From assembly GCA_934700375.1 (NCBI GenBank), contig CAKUXT010000035.1, positions 1 through 12,931 on the forward strand: DNA of 12,931 nt. The letters run 5' to 3'. A program made the translations under genes and the position numbers. Source of the stretch: an uncultured Bacilli bacterium (lineage in GTDB: Bacteria; Bacillota_I; Bacilli_A; RFN20; CAG-288). Of this stretch, positions 6,495 through 12,518 are shown one piece after another (the stretch's first letter is position 1; each line of letters opens with the position of its first letter). The notes under the pieces are model-generated. The model was not told the origin of the DNA and made no database searches. It was given only the letters and a program-made list of their open reading frames with translations.

Positions 6495-6523
6495 TGATTG
6501 GATTGCAGAAATAACTCTTTCGA

Positions 6524-7843
6524 TCAATCGAGCGAGATATCATCAAGCAGAAAATCAAACAGGTTCATATGTAAAATACCATATTCATCATAGAAGTTGT
6601 TACCTCCGTATTTAGTGATGATTATCTTCTTAAAGCTGTTGCTGATTTTCTTCAATGGTCTAAGTTCCTGCTCCATTTTATCATCATCTTGGATATAGAG
6701 AGCAGACTGAATATAAATGATTTCATTGAATTTTTCTGCAATGAAATCGACTTCAAGATTCATTCTTGCTGTTTTATCTGTGGAGTGATCGAAACAAGGA
6801 ATGGCACCGATAGATACGTTGTATCCTCTAGCAATGAGTTCATTGTAGATAACATTCTCCATGTAGTGAGGTTCCTGATCTTTTCCGAGAAAAGAAGAAG
6901 CCGCATAACGTAGTCCCATGTCTTCGAAATAATATTTGTTGGATCCATTGATGAATTTTCTTCCTGTCATGTCATATCTTCTTGCAGTATTGATGAGGAA
7001 GGAATCTTCCATATGCTCGATGTATTTTGAAACAGTGATAGGCTGAATATTTGTCTTCATTTCAGATTTGTAGGTGTTTGCTATCTTAGTCGGATTGACA
7101 ATAGAGCCGACATTGCTGGCTATGACTTTGACTAAATCTCTTATGGCAGAATCATTTCTCAATGAAAATCTATCGACGATATCGTTGATATAGGTGTTAT
7201 CAAAGACCTGTCTGAGATATTCTCTTTTTGATGGTTTATCAGGAAGAAGGGAGATTTGAGGAAGTCCTCCATAGAGATAGTATTCATCCCATAAAGAGAG
7301 ATTGTCTTTTATTCTATTCTGATTGGCTTCTTTGAACTCTTTGAAGGAGAGAGGATGTACTCTTATCTGCCATCCTCTTCCTCTGAATTCAGTAGCAATA
7401 TCACTAGATAGCATATGAGAGTTGCTTCCTGTTACAAAGACTTCTGCATTCCCAAGCTTCAAGAATCCATTCAAAACATCATAGAAAGTGATCTGCGGTA
7501 TTGTTCCATGAGTGGTTTTAAAACCATCAAAAGCAGGGTTATCGATGCTTCTGCAGAATTGAATCTCATCGATAAAGAAATAGTATTTTTCTTTGTCTTT
7601 GATTCTGTCTTTGAAATAGGAATCAAGTCTGATCGGGTTTCTGTATTCGGTGTTGCTGGAGTCATCCAAAGATATTTCGATGATGTGATCATCCTTTACT
7701 CCAGAATTGAGAAGAGAATCTTTGAAAATATGAAACAGAAGAAATGACTTTCCTGCTCTTCTTGGCCCGGTGATGATTTTGATCATTCCGTTTCCAATGG
7801 ATTGCTTCAGTTTTTCCAAATAAGAGTTTCTTGAAATGTACAT
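6524..7843 (-). CDS. AAA_14/DUF4143 ATPase, 439 aa
   Basis: A canonical member of the COG1373-type family. Walker A is GPRRAGKS (26-33), Walker B is YYFFIDEIQ (87-95, D92 E93), sensor 1 is VFVTGSNS (135-142), and FRGRGW (153-158) with PLSFKEF (164-170) is the arginine-bearing family signature. The linker includes YGGLPQ (191-196). The C-terminal DUF4143 domain contains LEVDFIAE (363-370) and IYIQ (376-379), the remains of a PD-(D/E)XK-like fold. AAGGAGG with 6 nt spacing precedes the ATG. The gene is monocistronic and flanked by direct repeats, with two large palindromic repeats around its promoter. The intact motifs suggest an active ATPase; its substrate is unknown. Confidence 0.88.
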   Translation of the reverse strand: MYISRNSYLEKLKQSIGNGMIKIITGPRRAGKSFLLFHIFKDSLLNSGVKDDHIIEISLDDSSNTEYRNPIRLDSYFKDRIKDKEKYYFFIDEIQFCRSIDNPAFDGFKTTHGTIPQITFYDVLNGFLKLGNAEVFVTGSNSHMLSSDIATEFRGRGWQIRVHPLSFKEFKEANQNRIKDNLSLWDEYYLYGGLPQISLLPDKPSKREYLRQVFDNTYINDIVDRFSLRNDSAIRDLVKVIASNVGSIVNPTKIANTYKSEMKTNIQPITVSKYIEHMEDSFLINTARRYDMTGRKFINGSNKYYFEDMGLRYAASSFLGKDQEPHYMENVIYNELIARGYNVSIGAIPCFDHSTDKTARMNLEVDFIAEKFNEIIYIQSALYIQDDDKMEQELRPLKKISNSFKKIIITKYGGNNFYDEYGILHMNLFDFLLDDISLD

Positions 7844-7855
7844 ATGCTGCCTCCT

Positions 7856-7896
7856 TACTGCAAAAATCTGTGCATCCGCACATCTTTATGTATTAA
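7856..7896. repeat. Operator-like repeat R1 of the DUF4143 ATPase gene
   Basis: This 41-nt element matches R2 (7917-7957) at 32 of 41 positions in direct orientation, 61 nt away. It contains TGTGC-ATCC-GCACA at its centre and weaker outer symmetry (TACTGCA against TGTATTA). It occupies the 5' untranslated region between the -10 and the ribosome binding site. Confidence 0.65.
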
Positions 7897-7904
7897 GTAT
7901 ACCA
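7896..7904 (-). promoter_or_regulatory. Extended -10 promoter of the DUF4143 ATPase gene
   Basis: TGGTATACT on the minus strand is an extended -10 element. No good -35 lies 17 nt upstream, where repeat R2 begins. The promoter sits exactly between R1 and R2, an arrangement typical of repression by protein bound on both sides. Confidence 0.55.
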
Positions 7905-7916
7905 TATTCTTTTTAC

Positions 7917-7957
7917 TACTGCATAATTTTGTGCAGACGCACACTTTTATGCAGTAA
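7917..7957. repeat. Operator-like repeat R2 of the DUF4143 ATPase gene
   Basis: A nested palindrome. The outer arms TACTGCATAA (7917-7926) and TTATGCAGTA (7947-7956) are a perfect 10-bp inverted repeat, with GTGC-AGAC-GCAC in the centre. It lies upstream of the extended -10 and ends against the flanking direct repeat at 7956. Confidence 0.7.
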
Positions 7958-7970
7958 GCTGGACTATTGA
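7956..7970 (+). repeat. Direct repeat, right copy, flanking the DUF4143 ATPase unit
   Basis: AAGCTGGACTATTGA, the partner of 6480-6494 with one mismatch. It abuts the outer edge of R2 and lies just beyond the terminator of the neighbouring operon. Confidence 0.45.
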
Positions 7971-7972
7971 AA

Positions 7973-8002
7973 ACAAAAATAGCTGACGCCTAGCGTCAGC
8001 TA
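7973..8002 (-). terminator. Terminator of the rsuA operon
   Basis: A perfect 10-bp stem (TAGCTGACGC at 7980-7989 with GCGTCAGCTA at 7993-8002) and a 3-nt loop, 4 nt after the last stop codon. On the minus strand it is followed by ATTTTTGTTTT. It is GC-rich and well placed. Confidence 0.9.
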
Positions 8003-8006
8003 TCCA

Positions 8007-8363
8007 TTACTTCAGAAACGGTTCAAACAAAGCCTGAATCTCTTTATAGTTCTTCTGTTGGAAAGGCTGTGTGCCTTTGATGGCAAGATAGGTGCCATCC
8101 TTATAGGCAATCTCAAGGAAGAACTTGATCTGATAGTTGTCTTTTCTGCCTTCGTATAAGAAGGCTTTGAAGGCATCTTCTGTCTCTTCGATGTTGAGAA
8201 CATCGAAGAGCTGGTGAAGAAGATTTTCGCTTGCTTCTTTGCTGTACTTCACACCATTGTCTTTGACAAAACATCCCTTGGTGTAATTCAGTCTGATGGA
8301 GAGGGTGTCTTCGACAGATTGCGGGCTTCTTCTGAAGAAGGAAATATATTCGATATCCTTCAT
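8007..8363 (-). CDS. Hypothetical protein, 118 aa, last gene of the rsuA operon
   Basis: I prefer the ATG at 8363, which follows the upstream stop by 1 nt and has TTGAGGA about 6 nt before it. An in-frame TTG at 8375 would overlap that ribosome binding site. The protein begins MKDIEYISFFRRSPQ and has no signal peptide or membrane segment. It alternates beta-type strands and helices (IRLNYTKGCFVK; ENLLHQLFDVLNI; YQIKFFLEIAYKDGTYLAIKG). Its end, KEIQALFEPFLK, resembles the end of the preceding protein (FPKLFPVLKNIFSSLFEE) in character. I do not recognise a family. Coupling to its upstream neighbour suggests the two act together. Confidence 0.75.
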   Translation of the reverse strand: MKDIEYISFFRRSPQSVEDTLSIRLNYTKGCFVKDNGVKYSKEASENLLHQLFDVLNIEETEDAFKAFLYEGRKDNYQIKFFLEIAYKDGTYLAIKGTQPFQQKNYKEIQALFEPFLK

Positions 8364-8364
8364 A

Positions 8365-8880
8365 TTATTCCTCAAAGAGAGAAGAGAAGATGTTCTTCAG
8401 CACCGGGAAAAGCTTCGGGAAAGCGTTGGTGCCGATGATCTTGTCTTCGGGGAAAAGGGAAAGATTGTATTTCATTCTGATTTCGAAGGATTCATCTTTT
8501 CCGGTGACAAATCCGGTCGATACCTTCGGCCAGTCGAGGATGAAAAGCTGTTCAAAGATGAGTTTCTTGAATCCTTCGAACTGTTCTGTGAATTCAATCT
8601 TCTCATAGGGCTGAAGCCTCTTGTCGGCAAGGATTCTAGAGGGATAAAGATAGACTTTGTCAGCTTCCTTCTTGATATCGATAGACAATGAGCTTCCGTC
8701 TTTTTCCGTGTAACGGAAATAGAACTCTCCTAAATTGTTTTCATGATCTGTAAAGGTCTTTCCGTCATCGACACCGAAATCCTTGTGACAGCTATCGCAT
8801 TCAAAACCATGGTTCTTGTAAACGGAATCCGAGAACGGAGTCGCTTCACTGTTTCCGCAATAGGGGCAATATACTTTCAT
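8365..8880 (-). CDS. Zinc-ribbon protein of unknown function, 171 aa
   Basis: The first 31 residues form a four-cysteine zinc ribbon: CPYC at 5-8 and CDSC at 28-31. The rest is an alpha/beta region (FYFRYTEKDGSSLSIDIKKEADKVYLYP; LIFEQLFILDWPKV; FEIRMKYNLSLFPEDKI) with no motif I know. The start codon overlaps the stop of the pseudouridine synthase gene (ATGA), so the genes are translationally coupled. A role linked to RNA or translation is possible from the zinc ribbon and the neighbour, but unproven. Confidence 0.8.
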   Translation of the reverse strand: MKVYCPYCGNSEATPFSDSVYKNHGFECDSCHKDFGVDDGKTFTDHENNLGEFYFRYTEKDGSSLSIDIKKEADKVYLYPSRILADKRLQPYEKIEFTEQFEGFKKLIFEQLFILDWPKVSTGFVTGKDESFEIRMKYNLSLFPEDKIIGTNAFPKLFPVLKNIFSSLFEE

Positions 8881-9596
8881 AACTGATCTCCTTTCTTCAT
8901 ATGAGTCACTTCAAGAAGAGAATCGATTTCTTCTTCGGAAAGAAGTCTGTATTCCCCCTCTTTCAGGTCACCTAATTCAATAGGCCCCAAACGGACTCTC
9001 TTTAATGCTACCACATCGTAATTGAAATGGCCGAAAAGTCTTTTGACTTCATGGTATTTTCCTTCCGATACGGTTAAATAGGCGTGATATTCATCAATGA
9101 TTTCTAACTTTGACGGCTTTGCGATCTCTCCTCTTCCGATATCGATATCCTGATTGAAGAGTTCGACTAGTGTCGGTCTTAAAAGATGATTGACGGTAGC
9201 AAGATAGGTCTTTTCAACCTGTGTCTTAGGATGGGCAAGCCTTGCGTTGAGAATGCCGTTATCGGTAAGAAGCAGTAAGCCTGTCGTATCCTGATCGAGT
9301 CTTCCGACCATCCTGACCTTCTTTTTGTATAAATCGGGGATCAGATTCATGACGGAGGGATAGTTCTCATCGATCATAGAGCACATATATCCTTCAGGCT
9401 TGTTGAGAAGAAGGACGACAAATGGAGTGTTGGGAATCTCTTTTCCGTTCACTTCGATCTTATCTGTTCCTGTGATGAGCATCTCCCCATCTGTTACTCT
9501 TTCTCCGTTGACACGGATGTCATTATTTCTGATGATCTTCTTGCAGGCTTTTCTTGAACCTAATCCGGAATTGGCTAAAAAACGGTCTAATCTCAT
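8877..9596 (-). CDS. rsuA: 16S rRNA pseudouridine synthase, RsuA family, 239 aa
   Basis: An S4 RNA-binding domain at about 1-48 (MRLDRFLANSGLGSRKACKK, then IRVNGERV) is followed by the synthase domain. Motif I is LLLNKPEGYMCS (62-73). The catalytic loop is GRLDQDTTGLLLLTDNG (98-114), with Asp101 as the expected nucleophile. Later come EKTYLATV (128-135) and GKYHEVKRLFG (179-189). Length and order fit RsuA, which converts a uridine of small-subunit rRNA (U516 in Escherichia coli) to pseudouridine. RluB-type enzymes are close relatives, and the exact target cannot be read from the sequence. The gene overlaps its upstream neighbour by ATGA. Confidence 0.88.
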   Translation of the reverse strand: MRLDRFLANSGLGSRKACKKIIRNNDIRVNGERVTDGEMLITGTDKIEVNGKEIPNTPFVVLLLNKPEGYMCSMIDENYPSVMNLIPDLYKKKVRMVGRLDQDTTGLLLLTDNGILNARLAHPKTQVEKTYLATVNHLLRPTLVELFNQDIDIGRGEIAKPSKLEIIDEYHAYLTVSEGKYHEVKRLFGHFNYDVVALKRVRLGPIELGDLKEGEYRLLSEEEIDSLLEVTHMKKGDQL

Positions 9597-10483
9597 TTTG
9601 TGTTCTCATCTTTCTTCTTTTGGTATACAGGGAGTGTCAGTACAAGGCTGACAATAAGGAAAGCAAACAAGGTGCTTACCAAGGTGATGTTCTGGGCTGT
9701 CAGTGTGATGACATTGGAATCGAAGTACCAAGGGGCTTTGATCTTATTGATGCAGATAAGGAGGAAGCCGGAGAACAAGAAGGCGACATTGGATGCCTTC
9801 TTCTCCATCTCAAACTTATCCAACTGTTTCTGGAAGAAGAGATAAAAGACTCTTCCTGTAAAGATGCCTAAGAAGAGAATGATGAATAAGAAGATATAGT
9901 CCTTGATTCCGGAATATAGAAGGCTGTTCATGTATTTTCCAAAATAGGCGAACAGATTGATGTAGAAGAGAGGTGTCAATAACGATATGCCGTTAAAGGA
10001 TGAGATGAAGGAAGAGAAGCATAAGGTGATGAAGATCAAAAAAGGAATGACACTCTCTTCATTAGCCTGTTTGAAGGGTATGTAGTAGAACGAGAAGGAT
10101 AGAGCAAAGACGATTGTGAATGTAAGAATGAAGGGAAGAAGATGAATCTTCTTCTTATCTTTTACGATCTCATAGATCTCTGCGGCCATGAAGACAAGGA
10201 TCATGATGCCCATACCGGCATAAATGCCTGTATGATATCTTTCTAACATCATATCCAGCGGAACGAAGAAGAAAACGGATACTGCAATCGCCATTGCGAT
10301 CATTTCAACAAGGCTGTGTCTGAAAAAGGAAGAGAATCCTATTTCTTCTTCTCGGTGAAGAGAAGAAGAGAGTCTTTTCCTTTCGAAGAAAGGCATGCAA
10401 TCGAAAAATCCTAAGAGCAGACCTTTCATCAAAGACATAAAGACCGATATCGTTTTTTCTTTATTCGTATTATTGTTTTCCAT
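9593..10483 (-). CDS. Polytopic membrane protein, about 296 aa, possibly DUF368-like
   Basis: I choose the ATG at 10483 (MENNNTNKEK); the frame is open upstream to a GTG at 10552. A TTTAAA-17-TATAAT promoter would sit inside that extension, 7 nt before this ATG. About eight hydrophobic segments follow, including VEMIAMAIAVSVFFFVPL, YAGMGIMILVFMAAEIY, PFILTFTIVFALSFSFYY, FLFIILFLGIFTGRVFYL and TLVSTLFAFLIVSLVLTLPV. The segment KGLLLGFFDCMPFF and the later SFNGISLLTPLFYINLFAYFGKY resemble the two half-motifs of DUF368 transporters (polyprenyl-phosphate carriers), but the glycine-rich PGVSGGT and PGISGS cores are eroded. The assignment is therefore weak. It is the first gene of the rsuA operon. 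Confidence 0.8.
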   Translation of the reverse strand: MENNNTNKEKTISVFMSLMKGLLLGFFDCMPFFERKRLSSSLHREEEIGFSSFFRHSLVEMIAMAIAVSVFFFVPLDMMLERYHTGIYAGMGIMILVFMAAEIYEIVKDKKKIHLLPFILTFTIVFALSFSFYYIPFKQANEESVIPFLIFITLCFSSFISSFNGISLLTPLFYINLFAYFGKYMNSLLYSGIKDYIFLFIILFLGIFTGRVFYLFFQKQLDKFEMEKKASNVAFLFSGFLLICINKIKAPWYFDSNVITLTAQNITLVSTLFAFLIVSLVLTLPVYQKKKDENTK

Positions 10484-10490
10484 GGTTACT

Positions 10491-10519
10491 ATTATATAAA
10501 ACAAAGTGAGGTTTTTAAA
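10491..10519 (-). promoter_or_regulatory. Promoter of the membrane protein-rsuA operon
   Basis: Minus-strand TTTAAA (10514-10519), a 17-nt spacer and a perfect TATAAT (10491-10496). The ATG follows 7 nt later without any Shine-Dalgarno, so the first gene is predicted to be leaderless or nearly so. Confidence 0.6.
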
Positions 10520-10561
10520 TCTATCATTGTATCTAGAAAAGAGAAAAATCACTCGTTTTCG

Positions 10562-10585
10562 TGTAGTGCACCCCTGACATTGGAC
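10562..10585 (+). mobile_element. Possible IS3-family (IS150-like) terminal remnant
   Basis: TGTAGTGCACCCC followed by TGACATTGGAC resembles the terminal inverted repeat style of IS150-group elements (TG-T-A-x-TG-x-ACCC...TTGGAC). No transposase and no second end are visible in the window. It lies in the 150-nt gap between the rsuA operon promoter and the end of the antitoxin gene. This is recalled similarity, not a database match. Confidence 0.35.
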
Positions 10586-10703
10586 TTTAAATGACGGAAA
10601 CTTTTTTGATGCTTGATTTTAAGCGGCGTGTAAAGTCAACTGACCTTCTGCTGTTGTCTTCATATCTTGAATATATATACGATATCAGCTTTCCGTTTGA
10701 TAG

Positions 10704-11756
10704 TTACGCTGATAATGCATATTGGACCTTTAAATCATTACAGCAATTATATTTTATAAAACCTTCCTTCTGCAGGCGTCCCACAATAACTCCGCAAAGA
10801 ATGTGATTTTTTTTAGCAAAAGCACAAATGGCTGCTTTTGAAAAATCATTCTGAGCAGTGAATTTATTGAATTTTATTGTAGGAATCAGTGTTTCTTTTG
10901 CAAAGTTGTCAGCGGCATTTTCATCTTCTTCTGTTGTTCCATTTGTCTGGTTGATGTGGCCGAGTAAAATATGGCCAAGCTCATGGAAAAGACTAAACCA
11001 GAATTTATCTGCATCTTTGCCGCGGACTGTTAAGCCTACAACTATTTTGTTTCCATCGTAGAAAGTCGCACCATGCAAGAAAGAGCCTCCGATGTGAGGA
11101 AGAAATACTAGTGCAATTCCACAGCTGGATAACTGCTTGATCAACCTAGGGCAGAAATCAGAAGGATCGTTTGTGGTCATGCTTCTTATTTCCGGCAAAC
11201 TTTCCTTAAGCTTTTTTAAATTGACTAATGAAGTCTCAATATTACGAGCCTCAAGCTTGGCTTTCTGTGCCCATGCCAATAGAGCAAGATTGCTTTTTTC
11301 TGTTTCGGCTAATCTACGACATGCTATTTTTGATAATTGCATATTCTTAATAATACCAAGGCTTACGACTTCAAAATATTTTCTGAGATTAATAACCTTT
11401 TCGGTTGCATCTCTTGTCTCGGGAACCCAGCCATTTTTAGACATTTCACTATAAGGAAACTTTTTTGCGAGTTCCTTATCAGCGTCCATTTCATTTTCAT
11501 TGTTGGCTTTTACAAGTTTTTCACGATAAATGGCCTCTAGTTTATTCCAAAACTCAGCGGGAACACCTAATACCATTTCTAGACGAACGGCAACATCCGG
11601 AGTCAACTGAACTTCGCCATTGATTAATTTGCTTATATGCTTCTCGGACATGTCCATTCGCACTGCAAATTCTTTCTGACTAAGCCCTCTATCAAGTAAC
11701 TGCTCTTTAATAGTTGCTCCCGGCGCTGTTGCAATAAAACTATGACTTTTCACCAT
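10704..11756 (-). CDS. higA: HigA-type antitoxin fused to an ImmA/IrrE-like metallopeptidase domain, 350 aa
   Basis: Residues 15-65 are an XRE-type helix-turn-helix (GLSQKEFAVRMDMSEKHISK at 24-43, then INGEVQLTPDVAVRLEMVLG). The C-terminal half carries a zinc peptidase signature FHELGHILLGH (257-267; H258, E259, H262) with the downstream acidic ENAADNFA (279-286), as in ImmA/IrrE (COG2856). This fusion is common among long HigA-family antitoxins paired with RelE/HigB toxins. The toxin gene lies 29 nt upstream. AAGGGGGT at 11763-11770 is the ribosome binding site. It should repress the operon through the two ATTTACCT-NNN-AGGTAAAT sites. The peptidase domain looks intact, so proteolytic control of the antitoxin or of another target is plausible. 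Confidence 0.85.
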   Translation of the reverse strand: MVKSHSFIATAPGATIKEQLLDRGLSQKEFAVRMDMSEKHISKLINGEVQLTPDVAVRLEMVLGVPAEFWNKLEAIYREKLVKANNENEMDADKELAKKFPYSEMSKNGWVPETRDATEKVINLRKYFEVVSLGIIKNMQLSKIACRRLAETEKSNLALLAWAQKAKLEARNIETSLVNLKKLKESLPEIRSMTTNDPSDFCPRLIKQLSSCGIALVFLPHIGGSFLHGATFYDGNKIVVGLTVRGKDADKFWFSLFHELGHILLGHINQTNGTTEEDENAADNFAKETLIPTIKFNKFTAQNDFSKAAICAFAKKNHILCGVIVGRLQKEGFIKYNCCNDLKVQYALSA

Positions 11757-11785
11757 TGTAATACCCCCTTAAATGAAATGGTAAT

Positions 11786-12074
11786 TTAATGATAATCTAC
11801 AATTTCCACTACATTTGCAATTTGAATTTCATCCCCTATTTTTTCAAAAACCAGTCTATAGGGATGAATTAAATCCATTGCGTATTGACCTTTGCGTTCT
11901 CCGTTTAATGGATGACATCTTCCGATATGGAATTGAACCATCACTTCAACGTTAACGGATGCATCTATTTCATCTATACGCTGATGTATTTTTTCGGCCA
12001 TTTTTTGAACCATATTTCTTTTCTGCTTCGCTTGCGATTGTACACACCTTTTCAATCTTGCGAGTCTTATACAT
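11786..12074 (-). pseudogene. higB: HigB/RelE-type toxin gene with a frameshift at an A6 tract
   Basis: The C-terminal part reads MAEKIHQRIDE...GRCHPLNGERKGQYAMDL...PYRLVFE...EIVDYH, a typical RelE/HigB-like toxin core with HPLxGxRKGQY and PYRLxF. The expected N-terminus is encoded just upstream in another frame, from the ATG at 12074: MYKTRKIEKVCTIASEAEKKYGSK. The two frames join at six adenines (minus strand, 12001-12006). Five would give one protein of about 95 aa, the usual family length. As written, the upstream frame ends at a TGA soon after the tract. The longest intact frame would need a TTG start at 12055 and an N-terminus of the wrong character. It could be an inactivating mutation, a sequencing error, or slippage on the A-run. 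Confidence 0.75.
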
Positions 12075-12101
12075 TATTTTCAATTTAGACCTTTTTCGTG
12101 A

Positions 12102-12120
12102 ATTTACCTTTGAGGTAAAT
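12102..12120. promoter_or_regulatory. Toxin-antitoxin operator O1
   Basis: ATTTACCT-TTG-AGGTAAAT, a perfect 8-bp inverted repeat with a 3-nt spacer, placed directly after the -10 of the toxin-antitoxin promoter, over the expected transcription start. Confidence 0.8.
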
Positions 12121-12122
12121 GT

Positions 12123-12151
12123 ATTCTACTCCTAATTGTTGCTAATATCAA
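12123..12151 (-). promoter_or_regulatory. Toxin-antitoxin promoter
   Basis: Minus-strand TTGATA (12146-12151), a 17-nt spacer and TAGAAT (12123-12128). It lies between operators O1 and O2, which fits autoregulation by the antitoxin or the toxin-antitoxin complex. The toxin ATG is about 48 nt downstream. Confidence 0.75.
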
Positions 12152-12159
12152 TGATATTT

Positions 12160-12178
12160 ATTTACCTGAGAGGTAAAT
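12160..12178. promoter_or_regulatory. Toxin-antitoxin operator O2
   Basis: ATTTACCT-GAG-AGGTAAAT, identical arms to O1 and 58 bp from it centre to centre, just upstream of the -35. Confidence 0.8.
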
Positions 12179-12179
12179 T

Positions 12180-12486
12180 TCATCTGATATACTAAAAGAT
12201 AGAGCAGTACTGCAAAACGTTCGAATTTTTTTGAACTTCATAGGCGGCACGTTTGAATGTATGCTTTAGGTACAGTAAGAGATCACTTCAAATGTTTGTT
12301 GCTACTCGAGATGAAACTCAAACAAGGTCGTGTTCAAATGATTCGAGGTTTTGTCGAGAGGACGAAACATTTTTTAATTATCCTTTTGCAGTTAAAAGAA
12401 AAACAAAGCCAAGAATACCGCTGATTATCGGTTTTTTGAATGCTGGGATTCAGTGGGAGACTCGTCAATTGTCATTAATACTTTCA
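12180..12486. other. Stretch of about 300 nt with no convincing gene
   Basis: An open frame at 12253-12537 (plus strand, non-ATG start) has no ribosome binding site, a shuffled-looking composition and runs antisense into the neighbouring gene, so I do not accept it. On the minus strand a short stretch reads KPIISGILGFVFLLTAKG before a stop, a membrane-like fragment that might come from a decayed gene. I see no RNA gene or terminator here. Confidence 0.4.
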
Positions 12487-12518
12487 TCATTCCTTCTAGT
12501 CATAACTAGAAGGAATGA
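12487..12518. repeat. Perfect 14-bp hairpin over the stop codon of the last gene
   Basis: TCATTCCTTCTAGT (12487-12500), loop CATA, and ACTAGAAGGAATGA (12505-12518). The minus-strand gene ends at 12506, so its final His-Ser-Phe codons and TAG form one arm. No U-tract follows on either strand. It may protect or define the mRNA 3' end, or be a leftover recombination site. Confidence 0.7.

Noticed and set aside
7856..7957. The two repeats considered as a CRISPR array
   Set aside because: Only two copies, diverged, each palindromic and placed around a promoter, with no spacers or cas genes.
10580..10740. Similar strings TTGGACTTTAAAT (10580) and TTGGACCTTTAAAT (10722) 142 nt apart
   Set aside because: The second lies in the conserved coding end of the antitoxin gene and the match needs a gap, so chance is the better explanation.
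10591..10806. Plus-strand open frame of 71 codons near the IS-like end
   Set aside because: It runs antisense into the conserved C-terminus of the antitoxin gene, has no ribosome binding site and no family resemblance.
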